64,000 bases of DNA from positions 62,001 to 126,000 of the forward strand of contig NZ_JACSYA010000019.1 in NCBI RefSeq assembly GCF_029870285.1, given 5' to 3'. Of the stretch, positions 25,017-34,384 are shown in pieces (positions within the stretch are counted from its first letter, which is position 1; every line of letters starts with the position of its first letter). Under the pieces are notes generated by a model. That model searched no databases, was not told the DNA's origin, and saw only the letters and a program-made list of their open reading frames with translations. The translations under genes and the position numbers were made by a program. The stretch comes from Delftia sp. PS-11 (GTDB lineage: Bacteria; Pseudomonadota; Gammaproteobacteria; Burkholderiales; Burkholderiaceae_C).

Positions 25017-25991
25017 ATGCAACGCATTCTTCAACCTGGCGATATCGAGTCGCTGGACCACACCAGTTTTCCGCGCGTGCTGCTGCCGCAGCTGCCGGGG
25101 TTGTTTGGCGAACGCGCCGCGCGGCTGCGGCAGTTGGCCGAGGGCCATCCGGTGGCAGACTATCTGCGGTTCGTGGCGCAGATCGCCGAGGCGCAGCAAA
25201 AGGCTGCTGCCAGCCTGGAGCTGGCAGAGCCTGATGCGGCACTGATCGCTCGCGCACAGGAGCACTCCATGCCGCTGCTGCCTGCAGCAGACCATATCGA
25301 TCCCGCCTGGCACAGCGTGCTCGATGGCATGCTGGAGGCACTGTCGGGCAGCGACGGCCTGCCCGCGCCGCTGCAGCCTCTGCTGCAGGCGCTGCGCGCG
25401 CTGGAGCGCGCAGAGCGCGACGAGATCGCGATGCGGCTGCTGCAAAAGGAGGTGGCGGCCCGCCACGTGGGCATGGCGCCCTTCATCATGGCCGCGCTGC
25501 AGGTGGTGTTCGCCAGGCGGGCCAGCGGGCTGGATGCACGTGACGTGCCCTATACCGACCCCGCCTCGATCTGCCCGGTCTGCGCCAGCGAGCCCGTGGC
25601 CAGCGTGCTGCGCATTGGCGGCAAGGCGGCAGGCCACCGCTATCTGCACTGCGGCACCTGCTGCACCGAGTGGCACATGGTGCGCGTCAAGTGCTCGCAC
25701 TGCGAATCGACCAAGGGCATCCATTACCAGGGCATCGATGGCGCGGGCGACACCGTTCTGGCCGAGACCTGCGATGAATGCGGCAGCTACCGCAAGGTCG
25801 TCAACCAGGAAAAGGACCCGCTGGCCGAGCCCCTGGCCGATGACCTGGCCTCGCTGATGCTGGATTTGCTGATGGGCGAGGAAACACGCTTTCAGCGCGC
25901 CAGCGCCAACCCCCTGCTCTACGTGGCCGTCGCCGAAGAGCAGAGCGAGCAGGCCGATGCGCTGATCGACCCCGCCTCTCCCGCTGCCTGA
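25017..25991 (+). CDS. fdhE: Formate dehydrogenase accessory protein FdhE
   Basis: Cytoplasmic protein required for maturation of the respiratory formate dehydrogenases. The 324-aa product (E. coli 309 aa) starts [13 protein letters not shown] and carries the family's rubredoxin-like cysteine pairs: [27 protein letters not shown] and CDECGSYRK between about residues 185 and 265. The ATG at 25017 was chosen because the 56 codons upstream belong to the repeat and spacer. It is 16 bp before selA, suggesting an fdhE-selA-selB operon. Confidence 0.93.
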   Translation: MQRILQPGDIESLDHTSFPRVLLPQLPGLFGERAARLRQLAEGHPVADYLRFVAQIAEAQQKAAASLELAEPDAALIARAQEHSMPLLPAADHIDPAWHSVLDGMLEALSGSDGLPAPLQPLLQALRALERAERDEIAMRLLQKEVAARHVGMAPFIMAALQVVFARRASGLDARDVPYTDPASICPVCASEPVASVLRIGGKAAGHRYLHCGTCCTEWHMVRVKCSHCESTKGIHYQGIDGAGDTVLAETCDECGSYRKVVNQEKDPLAEPLADDLASLMLDLLMGEETRFQRASANPLLYVAVAEEQSEQADALIDPASPAA

Positions 25992-26007
25992 AACCTTTGC
26001 CCCAGCC

Positions 26008-27456
26008 ATGACCGATACCGCCGCCTCCCCTGCCCCTGCCGCACTGCGCCTGCCCGCCGTGGACAAGGTGCTGCTCAGCCCCGAGATGGCAGCCCTGCGC
26101 GAACGCTACGGCCTGGATGCCTGCACCCAGGCCGTGCGCGAAACCCTGGCGCAGATGCGCGCCAGTGCGCAGCAGCAGTTGCGGGCCGCCTGCGGCAGCG
26201 CCCCCGCAGACGCCCCCACCATCGTCGAGGTGGTGCAGTCTGCCGGGCAGCGGCTGGCGCAGCGCTTCGCGCCCCGGCTGCGCACGGTGTTCAACCTCAC
26301 GGGCACGGTGCTGCACACCAACCTGGGCCGGGCCCTGCTGCCGCAGGAGGCGGTGGATGCGGTGGTCGCGGCCATGACGGCGCCCGCCAATCTGGAGTAC
26401 GACCTGGAGGACGGTGGACGCGGCGACCGCGACGACCTGATCGAGTCCCTGGTCTGCGAGCTCACGGGGGCCGAGGCCTGCACCGTGGTCAACAACAACG
26501 CCGCTGCCGTGCTGCTGACTCTGGCCACGCTGGCGGCGGGGCGTGAAGTCATCGTCTCGCGCGGGGAGCTGGTGGAGATCGGCGGCGCCTTCCGCATTCC
26601 CGATGTGATGGCCCGCGCCGGGGGAACCCTGGTCGAGGTGGGCACGACCAACCGCACCCATGCGCGCGACTACGAGGAGGCCATCAGCGAGCACACGGCC
26701 CTGCTGATGAAGGTGCATTGCAGCAACTACGCGATCACGGGCTTCACCAAGGCCGTCAGCGATGCCGAAGTCGCCACCATCGCCCACCGCCACCAGCGCC
26801 ACATGGTGGTGGACCTGGGCAGCGGCACCCTGGTCGATCTGCGCGAATGGGGACTGCCCTACGAGGTCACAGTGCGCGAGACCATCGAGTCGGGCGCCGA
26901 CATCGTCACCTTCAGCGGCGACAAGCTGCTGGGCGGCCCTCAGGCCGGTCTGATCGTGGGACGCAAGGAGCTGATCGCGCGCATCAAGAAGCATCCGCTC
27001 AAGCGCGCGCTGCGCGTGAGCAAGCTCACCCTCGCGGCGCTGGAGCCCACGCTGCGCCTGTACCTGCATCCCGAAAAGCTGGCAGAGCGCCTGACCACGC
27101 TGCGCCTGTTCACCCGGCCTCAGGCCGATATGCGTGAACGCGCACAGGCGCTGCTGGCACAGGTTCAGCAGGCGCTGGGCCCGCGCTACGTGGTCGAGAC
27201 CGCCGAGATGCACAGCCAGATCGGCAGCGGCGCACTGCCCGTGGAAAACCTGCCCAGCTGGGGACTGCGCATACACCCTGCCGACGGGCGCCAGGCGGGG
27301 CGGCAGCTCACGCGGCTCGAAGCCGGCCTGCGCGGCCTGCCGCGCCCCGTTATCGGCCGGCTGCACGACGACGCGCTGTGGCTGGACCTGCGCTGCCTGG
27401 AAGCCGCAGACGAGACGGCCTTCACCCGGCAGTTACCACTGCTGAACATCGCATGA
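26008..27456 (+). CDS. selA: L-seryl-tRNA(Sec) selenium transferase SelA
   Basis: PLP enzyme converting seryl-tRNA-Sec to selenocysteinyl-tRNA-Sec using selenophosphate. The 482-aa product contains [17 protein letters not shown] (about residues 95-112), the GSGTLVDL motif and the PLP lysine in [12 protein letters not shown] (Lys306). Length fits SelA (E. coli 463). It lies 16 bp after fdhE and 10 bp before selB, so the three genes are almost certainly one transcript. Confidence 0.97.
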   Translation: MTDTAASPAPAALRLPAVDKVLLSPEMAALRERYGLDACTQAVRETLAQMRASAQQQLRAACGSAPADAPTIVEVVQSAGQRLAQRFAPRLRTVFNLTGTVLHTNLGRALLPQEAVDAVVAAMTAPANLEYDLEDGGRGDRDDLIESLVCELTGAEACTVVNNNAAAVLLTLATLAAGREVIVSRGELVEIGGAFRIPDVMARAGGTLVEVGTTNRTHARDYEEAISEHTALLMKVHCSNYAITGFTKAVSDAEVATIAHRHQRHMVVDLGSGTLVDLREWGLPYEVTVRETIESGADIVTFSGDKLLGGPQAGLIVGRKELIARIKKHPLKRALRVSKLTLAALEPTLRLYLHPEKLAERLTTLRLFTRPQADMRERAQALLAQVQQALGPRYVVETAEMHSQIGSGALPVENLPSWGLRIHPADGRQAGRQLTRLEAGLRGLPRPVIGRLHDDALWLDLRCLEAADETAFTRQLPLLNIA

Positions 27457-27466
27457 GGGCGCAGGC

Positions 27467-29401
27467 ATGATCATCGGCACCGCAGGCCACATCGACCACG
27501 GCAAGACCACGCTGGTGCGCGCGCTCACGGGCGTGGACACCGACCGCCTCAAGGAGGAGAAGGCGCGCGGCATCTCCATCGAACTGGGCTATGCCTACAC
27601 CCCGCTGCCCAACGGGGAGGTGCTGGGCATCATCGACGTGCCTGGCCACGAAAAATTCGTGCACACCATGGCCGCAGGCGCCGTGGGCATCGACCATGCA
27701 CTGCTGGTGGTCGCAGCCGATGACGGTGTCATGCCGCAGACGCGCGAACACCTGGACATCCTGCGCCTGCTGGGCGTGCGCGAAGCCACCGTGGCCCTGA
27801 CCAAGGCCGACCGCGCAGGGCCCGAACGCCTGCAGCAGGCACGCGCCGAGATCGAGGCCCTGCTGGCGCCCACGCCGCTGGCGGGGGCCCCGATTTTCCC
27901 TACGGCAGCCGCCTTGCCCGACGATGATGGCGTGGCTGCGCTGCGGGCCCATCTGCTGGAGCGGGCGCAGCGCATCCCTGCACGTGCCAGCGACGGCCTG
28001 CTGCGCCTGGCGGTGGACCGCAGCTTCACGCTGGCGGGCCAGGGCACGGTGGTCACGGGCACCGTGTTCGGCGGCCGGGTGCAGGTGGGCGATATGCTGG
28101 TGCATTCGGGCTCGGGCGCTGAGGTGCGCGTGCGCAGCCTGCATGCCCAGAACCAGGCCAGCGAACAAGGGCTGGCAGGCCAGCGCTGCGCACTGAATCT
28201 GGCGGGTATTGCCAAGGAAGAGATTGCGCGTGGCGACTGGATCGCCGATGGCCGGCTGCTGCAGGCCAGCGACCGCATCGACCTGCGCCTGCACCTGCTG
28301 GCCGATGCACCGCCGCTGGCGCAATGGACGCCCGTGCACGTGCACATCGGCACGGCGCGGCGCACAGCCCATGTGGCGCTGCTGCAGGATCTGCCGCTGG
28401 CACCGGGCAGCGAAGCCGTGGTGCAGCTCGTGCTCGACAACCCCGTATACGCCCTGCCCGGCGACCGGCTGATCCTGCGCAATGCACAGGCCAGCCGCAC
28501 CATTGCGGGCGGCAGCGTCATCGACCCCTATGCGCCGGCACGCAAACGCCGCAGCCCTGAGCGGCTGGCCTACCTGCAGGCGCTCGAATCCCTGGCAGCC
28601 ACGGGCGATGCCACCGCCCTGATAAACAGCGCAGCGCATGGCATCTGCACCTCGCAGCTTGTGCGGCTCACAGGCCAAGCGTGGCCCGACCATACCGCGC
28701 CCGAGCCCATGGGGCATGGCAGGCGATTGCCGCTGCCCGATGGTGACAGCCTGCTGCTGAGCGAGCAACGCTGGCAGCAGCTGTGCGCCCAGGTGCTGGA
28801 CAGCCTGGCGCGCTTTCATGGCAAAAGCCCCGACGAGCCCGGCGTCAACGCGGCACGCCTGCGCCGCATGGCGCTACCGGGCCTGGCACAGGGTACGCAT
28901 GACGCGCTGTGCAAGGGCCTGTTCGACGCGCTGCTGCAAGATGGCCGTCTGGCCGCCAGCGGCGCCTGGCTGCACCTGCCCAGCCACAGCGTACAGCTGT
29001 CGGCCAGCGAAACCCTGCTGGCGCAAAAATTGCTGCCGGCCATCGAGGCGGGCCGCTACGACCCGCCCTGGGTGCGCGATCTGGCGCGCGACCACGGCGC
29101 AGGCGAAGAAGCTGTACGCCAGTTGCTGCGCAAGCTCGCCCGTCAGGGCCAGTTGTTCCAGGTGGTCAAGGACCTGTTTTATGCAGCAGCCCGCATGGAT
29201 GAGCTGGCAGCACTGGTGAGCGAACTGGCGCAGGCCGCGCCCAACGGCGAAGTCCAGGCCCATGCCTTCCGCGATGCCACCGGCCTGGGCCGCAAGCGCG
29301 CCATCCAGATTCTCGAGTGCTTCGACCGCATCGGCTATACCCGCCGCCTGCGCGACGCCCATCTGCTGCGCCCCGATGTGCAGTGGGCTAAGAACCGCTA
29401 A
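27467..29401 (+). CDS. selB: Selenocysteine-specific elongation factor SelB
   Basis: GTPase that brings selenocysteinyl-tRNA to UGA codons marked by a SECIS. The 644-aa product has the N-terminal EF-Tu-like GTPase (G1 GHIDHGKT at residues 7-14, G3 DVPGHEKF, G4 TKAD), beta-barrel domains, and C-terminal winged-helix repeats that bind the SECIS (final helix region [18 protein letters not shown]). Length fits the family (E. coli 614). Its last three codons and stop (AAG AAC CGC TAA) lie within the left end of the MITE-like element, so the native C-terminus may have been altered. Confidence 0.96.
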   Translation: MIIGTAGHIDHGKTTLVRALTGVDTDRLKEEKARGISIELGYAYTPLPNGEVLGIIDVPGHEKFVHTMAAGAVGIDHALLVVAADDGVMPQTREHLDILRLLGVREATVALTKADRAGPERLQQARAEIEALLAPTPLAGAPIFPTAAALPDDDGVAALRAHLLERAQRIPARASDGLLRLAVDRSFTLAGQGTVVTGTVFGGRVQVGDMLVHSGSGAEVRVRSLHAQNQASEQGLAGQRCALNLAGIAKEEIARGDWIADGRLLQASDRIDLRLHLLADAPPLAQWTPVHVHIGTARRTAHVALLQDLPLAPGSEAVVQLVLDNPVYALPGDRLILRNAQASRTIAGGSVIDPYAPARKRRSPERLAYLQALESLAATGDATALINSAAHGICTSQLVRLTGQAWPDHTAPEPMGHGRRLPLPDGDSLLLSEQRWQQLCAQVLDSLARFHGKSPDEPGVNAARLRRMALPGLAQGTHDALCKGLFDALLQDGRLAASGAWLHLPSHSVQLSASETLLAQKLLPAIEAGRYDPPWVRDLARDHGAGEEAVRQLLRKLARQGQLFQVVKDLFYAAARMDELAALVSELAQAAPNGEVQAHAFRDATGLGRKRAIQILECFDRIGYTRRLRDAHLLRPDVQWAKNR

Positions 29402-29542
29402 CACGACCCAGCAAATCGAAGATTTGCGGTTGAGACGAGGCGCCGGGCCGCGATCGGCAAGCCGCAGGCAGTACAAGCGGTACGACAAGGCTGGGCGCCC
29501 CCGGCGAAGCAACGACGTACCAAGGGTTGTGTTAGCAGTTCT
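29391..29542 (+). mobile_element. MITE-like 152-bp repeat, copy 1 (between selB and selC)
   Basis: Non-coding element with terminal inverted repeats (left AGAACCGCTAACAC, right GTGTTAGCAGTTCT, one mismatch) and TA on each side of the ends. An internal GCAAATC/GATTTGC hairpin lies near the left end. It is 148/152 identical to the copy at 32201, in the same orientation. There is no open frame with coding character and no transposase, so it would be moved in trans. A TA target duplication would fit IS630/Tc1-type transposition, which is inference. Confidence 0.85.
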
Positions 29543-29656
29543 ATCGCAAAGAAGCGGTCCATTGAGGCAAAGGCTGAAAGGAGCGCCGCTACAATGGCAG
29601 GCTTCGCTTGTCTGCGTGGTGCCGGCTACCGGCGCCAGTCTGCGGCCAAGCCCTGA

Positions 29657-29752
29657 GGAAAGCATACGCACCCGGTGGTGCGCCCGGGCTTCAAACCCGG
29701 TCAGGGGCGTCAGCCGCTCCTGGGTAGGTTCGACTCCTGCTGCTTTCCGCCA
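29657..29752 (+). tRNA. selC: tRNA-Sec (anticodon UCA)
   Basis: The 96-nt gene begins GGAAAGCA and ends with the complementary TGCTTTCC, an 8-bp acceptor stem, followed by G and an encoded CCA. The anticodon arm CCGGG-CTTCAAA-CCCGG presents TCA (29691-29693), decoding UGA. A long variable arm (GGGGCGTCAGCCGCTCC) and T arm GGTTCGACTCC follow. The long acceptor stem and variable arm are diagnostic for selenocysteine tRNA. It lies 255 bp after selB, with MITE copy 1 in between. A TACAAT at 29590 may be part of its promoter. Confidence 0.96.
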
Positions 29753-29830
29753 CAGTGGCGATACCCGGCCAGAAGCAGCCTGCCACACCCCGATCGCGCA
29801 GCCGGGCTGCGGCACGCTGGCCGTCACAGG

Positions 29831-31456
29831 TCATTTGCGCGATGGCGCGGCAAGCGCAAAGCCAGAGGCTGCGGCTGAAGCGAGGTCATGTGCGCTGTCC
29901 AGCTTGAACATCGCCACGGATTGCACCAGCTGCACCGCCTGCGTCTTCAGGCTCTCCGCAGACGCGGCCCCCTGCTCCACCAGCGCAGCGTTTTGCTGGG
30001 TGCTCTGGTCCACGTCACCAACCGCCTGTGTGACCTGGTTGACCGACTGGCTTTGCTCGCGGCTGGCGGCACTGATCTCGCCCATCAAGCCACCCAGGCG
30101 CTGGATGGAGGCCAGAATTTCCTGCATGTTCTGCCCTGCCTGATTGACCAGGGTATTGCCATGGCCGACCTGGTGGGCGCTGCTGGTGATGAGGTCCTTG
30201 ATCTCGCGGGCAGCGCCTGCGGAGCGCTGTGCCAGACTGCGCACCTCGCTGGCCACGACAGCAAATCCCCGGCCCTGCTCGCCTGCGCGCGCAGCTTCCA
30301 CTGCGGCGTTCAGCGCCAGGATATTGGTCTGGAAGGCAATGCCGTCAATGACCCCGATGATTTCGGAAATCTTGTCGCTGGAGCGGCTGATCTCCTTCAT
30401 GGTCTCTACCACCTGCGATACCACGTTGCCGCCGCGCGTTGCCGCATCGGATGCGCCTGCGGCCAGCCGGTTGGCCTCCTGGGCGTTGTCAGCGTTGTGT
30501 CCCACAGTTTCTCCCAGGGTGACCATGGTGGCGGAGGTACGCTGCAGTTCAGAGGCCTGCTGCTCCGTCCTGTGGCTCAGATCCTGGTTGCCCTGCGCAA
30601 TCTCAGAGCTGGCAGTGGCCACGCTCTGAGCGTTGCTGCGCACATTGGCCACAATCGTGGTCAGCGCCTGGCGCAAATGCCCGATGGCCCCCAGCAGCTG
30701 ACCGATCTCATCGCCACGCCGGGTGTTCACCGTCACTGTCAGATCGCCCTGGGCAACGCGTCCCAGTGTCTCGACAGCCTCGCGCAGGGGATGGGTCACC
30801 GAGCGCACCACCCACATTGCCATCAATGCGCACACTGCCGCAAAAATCAGGCCCATTGCCAGGAAGCCGTAGGTGACCTGGCTGGCATGCTGCTGGGTTT
30901 GTGCCACGCCCGTCTTGGTGGCCTGCAGCTGCAGTTCCACCAGTTTTTGAACACTGGTGGTCAGGCTCTTGAATTCAACGTCCAGTGCCGGTATGTAGGT
31001 GCCCGCGCTTTCGATGCCTGCCACCATCATGTCCAGGGTGTCACGAGACACCTTGCCGTAGCGCGCAGCGCCTTGGCCCATCGTGCTGAGCAGCTCTCTT
31101 TGTTCCGGCGTGATATCCGGGCTTTGCAGCTTGTCCTTGATGGCTTGTTCCAGCGAGCTCAGCGACTGGCCCAGCTCTGTTTGCAGTGCCTTGATCCGGT
31201 CTTCACGCTGGCCGATCGCCTGCCAGATCAGAACCTGGTACATCTGCTGGTGCACACGCGTGACCTGAGACGCCATGGCCTGGCTGTCCACCACTGCACG
31301 CACCTCCTGTTCACCCACCTTTGCAAGGCTGCTCGACAGGCTTTGGGAGGAAATAGTGGCTGCGACTGTCACGGCGATCAGGGCGATCAGGGCGATGGCC
31401 GGGGCCAGAAATACTTTGATCGCCAGAGGCCAATCCCGAAAGGCTGGTACGTGCAT
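29831..31456 (-). CDS. Methyl-accepting chemotaxis protein (4HB-type sensor)
   Basis: Transmembrane chemoreceptor signalling through CheW/CheA. The 541-aa product has an N-terminal helix (about residues 13-35), a periplasmic helical region without Cache motifs (about 36-190), a second membrane helix (about 195-215), HAMP, and a cytoplasmic signalling domain with the hairpin tip [20 protein letters not shown]. The C-terminus (APSRK) lacks the aromatic CheR-docking pentapeptide. The stand-alone Cache gene lies 126 bp upstream on the same strand and may supply ligand sensing. Confidence 0.93.
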   Translation of the reverse strand: MHVPAFRDWPLAIKVFLAPAIALIALIAVTVAATISSQSLSSSLAKVGEQEVRAVVDSQAMASQVTRVHQQMYQVLIWQAIGQREDRIKALQTELGQSLSSLEQAIKDKLQSPDITPEQRELLSTMGQGAARYGKVSRDTLDMMVAGIESAGTYIPALDVEFKSLTTSVQKLVELQLQATKTGVAQTQQHASQVTYGFLAMGLIFAAVCALMAMWVVRSVTHPLREAVETLGRVAQGDLTVTVNTRRGDEIGQLLGAIGHLRQALTTIVANVRSNAQSVATASSEIAQGNQDLSHRTEQQASELQRTSATMVTLGETVGHNADNAQEANRLAAGASDAATRGGNVVSQVVETMKEISRSSDKISEIIGVIDGIAFQTNILALNAAVEAARAGEQGRGFAVVASEVRSLAQRSAGAAREIKDLITSSAHQVGHGNTLVNQAGQNMQEILASIQRLGGLMGEISAASREQSQSVNQVTQAVGDVDQSTQQNAALVEQGAASAESLKTQAVQLVQSVAMFKLDSAHDLASAAASGFALAAPSRK

Positions 31457-31582
31457 AACAAACTCTTGTTTTGTATAGGTAACCGGACGTTCTCGCCCTA
31501 TCAGCGGGAACGTCCATTCATGCGTCTATGCCACGCCTGCACAAGCTGCTTGCCCACACCGGGCAAAGGCGCTGGCTGAAGA

Positions 31583-32041
31583 TCAACGGTAAACGCCGAC
31601 CCCTACAAAGCCTTCGCCGTTGGGCTGCTTGCGGACATAGGTGGATTTGCCCATGATTTTCTTGGTGATGGGATCAGGCCAGTCATAGTCCACCCAGCCC
31701 CCGCCCTTTGCCGCCATCTTGATCATGTCCGGCACCAGATTGACGCCGTTGGCGTCACGCACGTTGGTCATGTCCTTGCCCACCAGCTGGGGGTTGGCGC
31801 CATGCGCCTGGTTGATGGAGTTGTTGTTGTAGACCTGCACATACAGATCTTTCTTGTTCCATTTGGCCTTGTCCGTGGTGAAGTCCTTGTAGGCCTGGGC
31901 TTCTCCCACCTTTTTGATGTGCTCGAAAGCTGCATCTGTCATGGCCTTGGCCTCTTCGCGCGTTGCGCGCTCTTGGGCATAGCCGGTAACGCAGGCAATC
32001 GACAGCATCGCTGTCATGGCAAGGCGGCGCGATAAATGCAT
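31583..32041 (-). CDS. Stand-alone periplasmic Cache domain protein
   Basis: A 152-aa exported protein: signal peptide MHLSRRLAMTAMLSIACVTGYAQ, then one single-Cache (Cache_2-type) domain with LYVQVYNNN, GKDMTNVRDANG, the core GGGWVDYDWPDP and a C-terminal FVGVGVYR. No membrane helix or output domain is present. An AAAGGAG site precedes the ATG. It sits just upstream of the chemoreceptor and may act as its periplasmic ligand-binding partner; that partnership is inferred from gene order only. Confidence 0.85.
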   Translation of the reverse strand: MHLSRRLAMTAMLSIACVTGYAQERATREEAKAMTDAAFEHIKKVGEAQAYKDFTTDKAKWNKKDLYVQVYNNNSINQAHGANPQLVGKDMTNVRDANGVNLVPDMIKMAAKGGGWVDYDWPDPITKKIMGKSTYVRKQPNGEGFVGVGVYR

Positions 32042-32598
32042 ATGAATCTCCTTTGCAACAGGGTGAATGCTGATTTATTTTATGTACCGTTTACATTGAC
32101 TTACATAAAGGACGAACCAAAATTGATGCAGCGTTGCGGGACACACAACACTCACAACAATCTTTGATTCCCAGGATTGCACTTGCGCCCTACTTGTGTA
32201 AGAACAGCTAACACGACCCAGCAAATCGAAGATTTGCGGTTGAGACGAGGCGCCGGGCCGCGATCGGCAAGCCGCAGGCAGTACAAACGGTACGACAAGG
32301 CTGGGCGCCCCCGGCGAAGCAACGACGTATCAAGGGTTGTGTTAGCGGTTCTAAGTCTCTGTTGGGCAAGGCTGGGGCAAAAGGCCACAGGCGCCAGCCA
32401 GGCACGGTGGCGGGCCGGGCTTGAAACCTGCCAGCGGGGCAGCGCTGACCGAGGCAGCCAGCCCTTCAAACACTTTCTCACGTGCCATTGCAAAGGTGCA
32501 GCAGCGTCGGGCCGCCCATAATATGGCGCGCTGCCGCGCGGGCGGCAGGCACTCTTTCACATTACTGCGGCGACCACCTTGGGCCGCCGGATTGCTCC
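32042..32598. other. Intergenic region between the Cache gene and selD
   Basis: No protein gene is supported. The left part is AT-rich and has TATGTA/TACATA arms (32081-32107) that could be an operator for the Cache gene. The middle holds MITE copy 2 (32201-32352). The right part is GC-rich, with a TAATAT at 32519-32524 that may be the selD -10 box; no well-spaced -35 box is evident. Confidence 0.5.
32201..32352 (+). mobile_element. MITE-like 152-bp repeat, copy 2 (upstream of selD)
   Basis: Same length and orientation as copy 1 at 29391, differing at four positions. Left end AGAACAGCTAACAC and right end GTGTTAGCGGTTCT are inverted repeats with one mismatch, with TA on both flanks. It lies between the divergent Cache gene and selD. 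With copy 1 it brackets selC, the chemoreceptor and the Cache gene as direct repeats. Confidence 0.85.
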
Positions 32599-33657
32599 AT
32601 GACCACAGACACTTCCCAAGCTCCCCGACTCACCTCGCTATCCCATGGCGGCGGCTGCGGCTGCAAGATCGCACCGGGCCTGCTGGCAGAGCTGATCGGC
32701 AAGAGCGCGCTGCCCAAGCAGTTTTTCCCCGATCTGCTGGTGGGCACGGAAACCGCTGACGATGCTGCCGTCTACCGCATCAATGACGAACAGGCGATTG
32801 TCGCGACCACCGATTTCTTCATGCCCATCGTGGACGATCCGTACGATTTCGGCCGGATTGCCGCAACGAATGCGCTGTCGGATATCTACGCCATGGGCGG
32901 CCAGCCGCTGATGGCACTGGCTATTGTGGGCATGCCCATCAATGTGCTGCCGCACGACACTATCGCCAGGATCCTGGAGGGCGGCGAATCGGTCTGCCGC
33001 GCTGCGCGCATTCCGCTGGCAGGCGGCCACTCCATCGATTCGGTCGAGCCCATCTACGGTCTGGTGGGCATTGGCATCGTCAACCCGCGGCAGATGAAGC
33101 GCAATGCCGATGCCAGGGCTGGCGATGTGCTGATCCTGGGCAAGCCACTGGGCGTGGGCATTCTGTCGGCTGCGCTCAAGAAGAATCTGCTCGATGAGGC
33201 AGGCTACCGCGCCATGGTCAATGCCACCACACAGCTCAACCGCCCCGGCACAGCGCTGGCACAGTTCGATGGCGTGCACGCGCTGACGGATGTCACAGGC
33301 TTTGGCCTGCTGGGCCACAGCCTGGAGCTGGCGCGCGGCGCGGGACTGACTGCCTGCATCGACAGCGCCAGCCTGCCCGTGCTGCCTGCGGTGCGCGGTT
33401 TCGCGGAACAAGGCATCTGGACGGGCGCTTCGGGCCGCAACTGGGCATCCTATGGCGCGCAGGTCACGCTGCCTGCCGGCATGACCGATGCACAGCGTGC
33501 GCTGCTGACAGACCCGCAGACATCGGGCGGGCTGCTCGTGTCCTGCGCACCCGAAGCCACCGATCAGGTGCTCAGGCTGTTCGCCGATCAGGGCTTCGGC
33601 GCAGCCTGCGTGATCGGACGCATGCAGGACGGACCGGCACAGGTGATCGTGCAGTGA
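32599..33657 (+). CDS. selD: Selenide, water dikinase (selenophosphate synthetase) SelD
   Basis: Makes selenophosphate from selenide and ATP, the Se donor for SelA. The 352-aa product starts MTTDTSQAP and has the Gly-rich active-site loop HGGGCGCK, with Cys20 and Cys22 (the first aligns with E. coli Cys17) and Lys23; it is the cysteine, not the selenocysteine, form. Other motifs are ETADDAAVY, SDIYAMGGQPL, DVTGFGLLGH and DPQTSGGLL. The ATG at 32599 puts the active-site loop at the usual distance from the N-terminus. Separated from selC by two unrelated genes and a MITE copy. Confidence 0.97.
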   Translation: MTTDTSQAPRLTSLSHGGGCGCKIAPGLLAELIGKSALPKQFFPDLLVGTETADDAAVYRINDEQAIVATTDFFMPIVDDPYDFGRIAATNALSDIYAMGGQPLMALAIVGMPINVLPHDTIARILEGGESVCRAARIPLAGGHSIDSVEPIYGLVGIGIVNPRQMKRNADARAGDVLILGKPLGVGILSAALKKNLLDEAGYRAMVNATTQLNRPGTALAQFDGVHALTDVTGFGLLGHSLELARGAGLTACIDSASLPVLPAVRGFAEQGIWTGASGRNWASYGAQVTLPAGMTDAQRALLTDPQTSGGLLVSCAPEATDQVLRLFADQGFGAACVIGRMQDGPAQVIVQ

Positions 33658-33681
33658 TCACTGCCGCAGCGGAGCCTGCCA

Positions 33682-34176
33682 TCAGGCAGGCACTGCCTCG
33701 CCGGGCTGGCCCGACAGCTGGCTCACGGCTGCCGTGGTGCGGCGGTCGATCTTGCGGCTGAGCACCACCGAGGTATAGGTCTGCTGTATGCCGTCGATGA
33801 GGCCGATGCGGTCGAGCAGCGCATCGAGCTTTTCGTTGCTTTCGCAGCGCACGAAGACCATGTAGTCGTACTGGCCACTGACGGCAGAGACTTCTTCCAC
33901 CTCGGTGAAACGGTTCAGTGCCTGCATCACGGCGGTCGCCGTCTTGGGCTGCACGCGAATGCCGCAGTACGCCCGCACAGCTGATTGCTCCAGCCGGGCA
34001 CCCAGGCGCACGCCGTAGCCGGCGATCACGCCCTCCTGCTCCAGGCGTGCAATGCGCGCAACCACGGTGGTGCGCGCCAGATTCATCTGCCGCGCCAGGT
34101 GCGCGGTGGATGCCCTGGCATTGGTCTGCAGCAGGCGCAGCAACTGGCGATCGATTTCATCAAGACGGTATTCCAT
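33682..34176 (-). CDS. Lrp/AsnC family transcriptional regulator
   Basis: A 164-aa regulator: N-terminal helix-turn-helix (about residues 5-60, MEYRLDEIDRQLLRLLQ and ASTAHLARQMNLARTTVVARI) and a C-terminal RAM/AsnC effector domain (GQYDYMVFVRCES, with VVLSRKIDRR near the end). Such proteins respond to amino acids or related ligands. It converges on selD with 24 bp between stops. The target genes are not obvious; the nearest upstream genes are chemoreceptors. Confidence 0.93.
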   Translation of the reverse strand: MEYRLDEIDRQLLRLLQTNARASTAHLARQMNLARTTVVARIARLEQEGVIAGYGVRLGARLEQSAVRAYCGIRVQPKTATAVMQALNRFTEVEEVSAVSGQYDYMVFVRCESNEKLDALLDRIGLIDGIQQTYTSVVLSRKIDRRTTAAVSQLSGQPGEAVPA

Positions 34177-34321
34177 GCAGGTTCTTCCGGTTCACAACAC
34201 AGGGACTCGGTGAACCCCTCGGCCGCTGGCCGCACCATTGCGGCGAAGCAGGCGTCAATTAGACCAAAGAATTGACATGGAACATGCGTTTCGATGATGC
34301 AGGCAGCCTATCCGCCCACCC

Positions 34322-34361
34322 CAAAACAAAGCCGCCGCCTGTGCAGAGCACTGGCGGCGGC
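34322..34361 (-). terminator. Terminator after the dCache chemoreceptor
   Basis: On the minus strand GCCGCCGCC and GGCGGCGGC form a 9-bp stem, followed by TTTGTTTTG. It lies just beyond the chemoreceptor stop at 34385 and separates it from the Lrp-type gene. Confidence 0.75.
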
Positions 34362-34384
34362 CTGGTCACGGCACGGACGCAGTA

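Noticed and set aside
29562..29595. TTGAGG and TACAAT as a selC promoter
   Set aside because: The spacing is 22 bp; only the TACAAT is kept as a weak -10 candidate.
29262..30143. Protein frames across the 152-bp repeat and tRNA-Sec
   Set aside because: They run through the MITE-like element and selC; the same peptide appears at 32177 because of the repeat, not because of coding.
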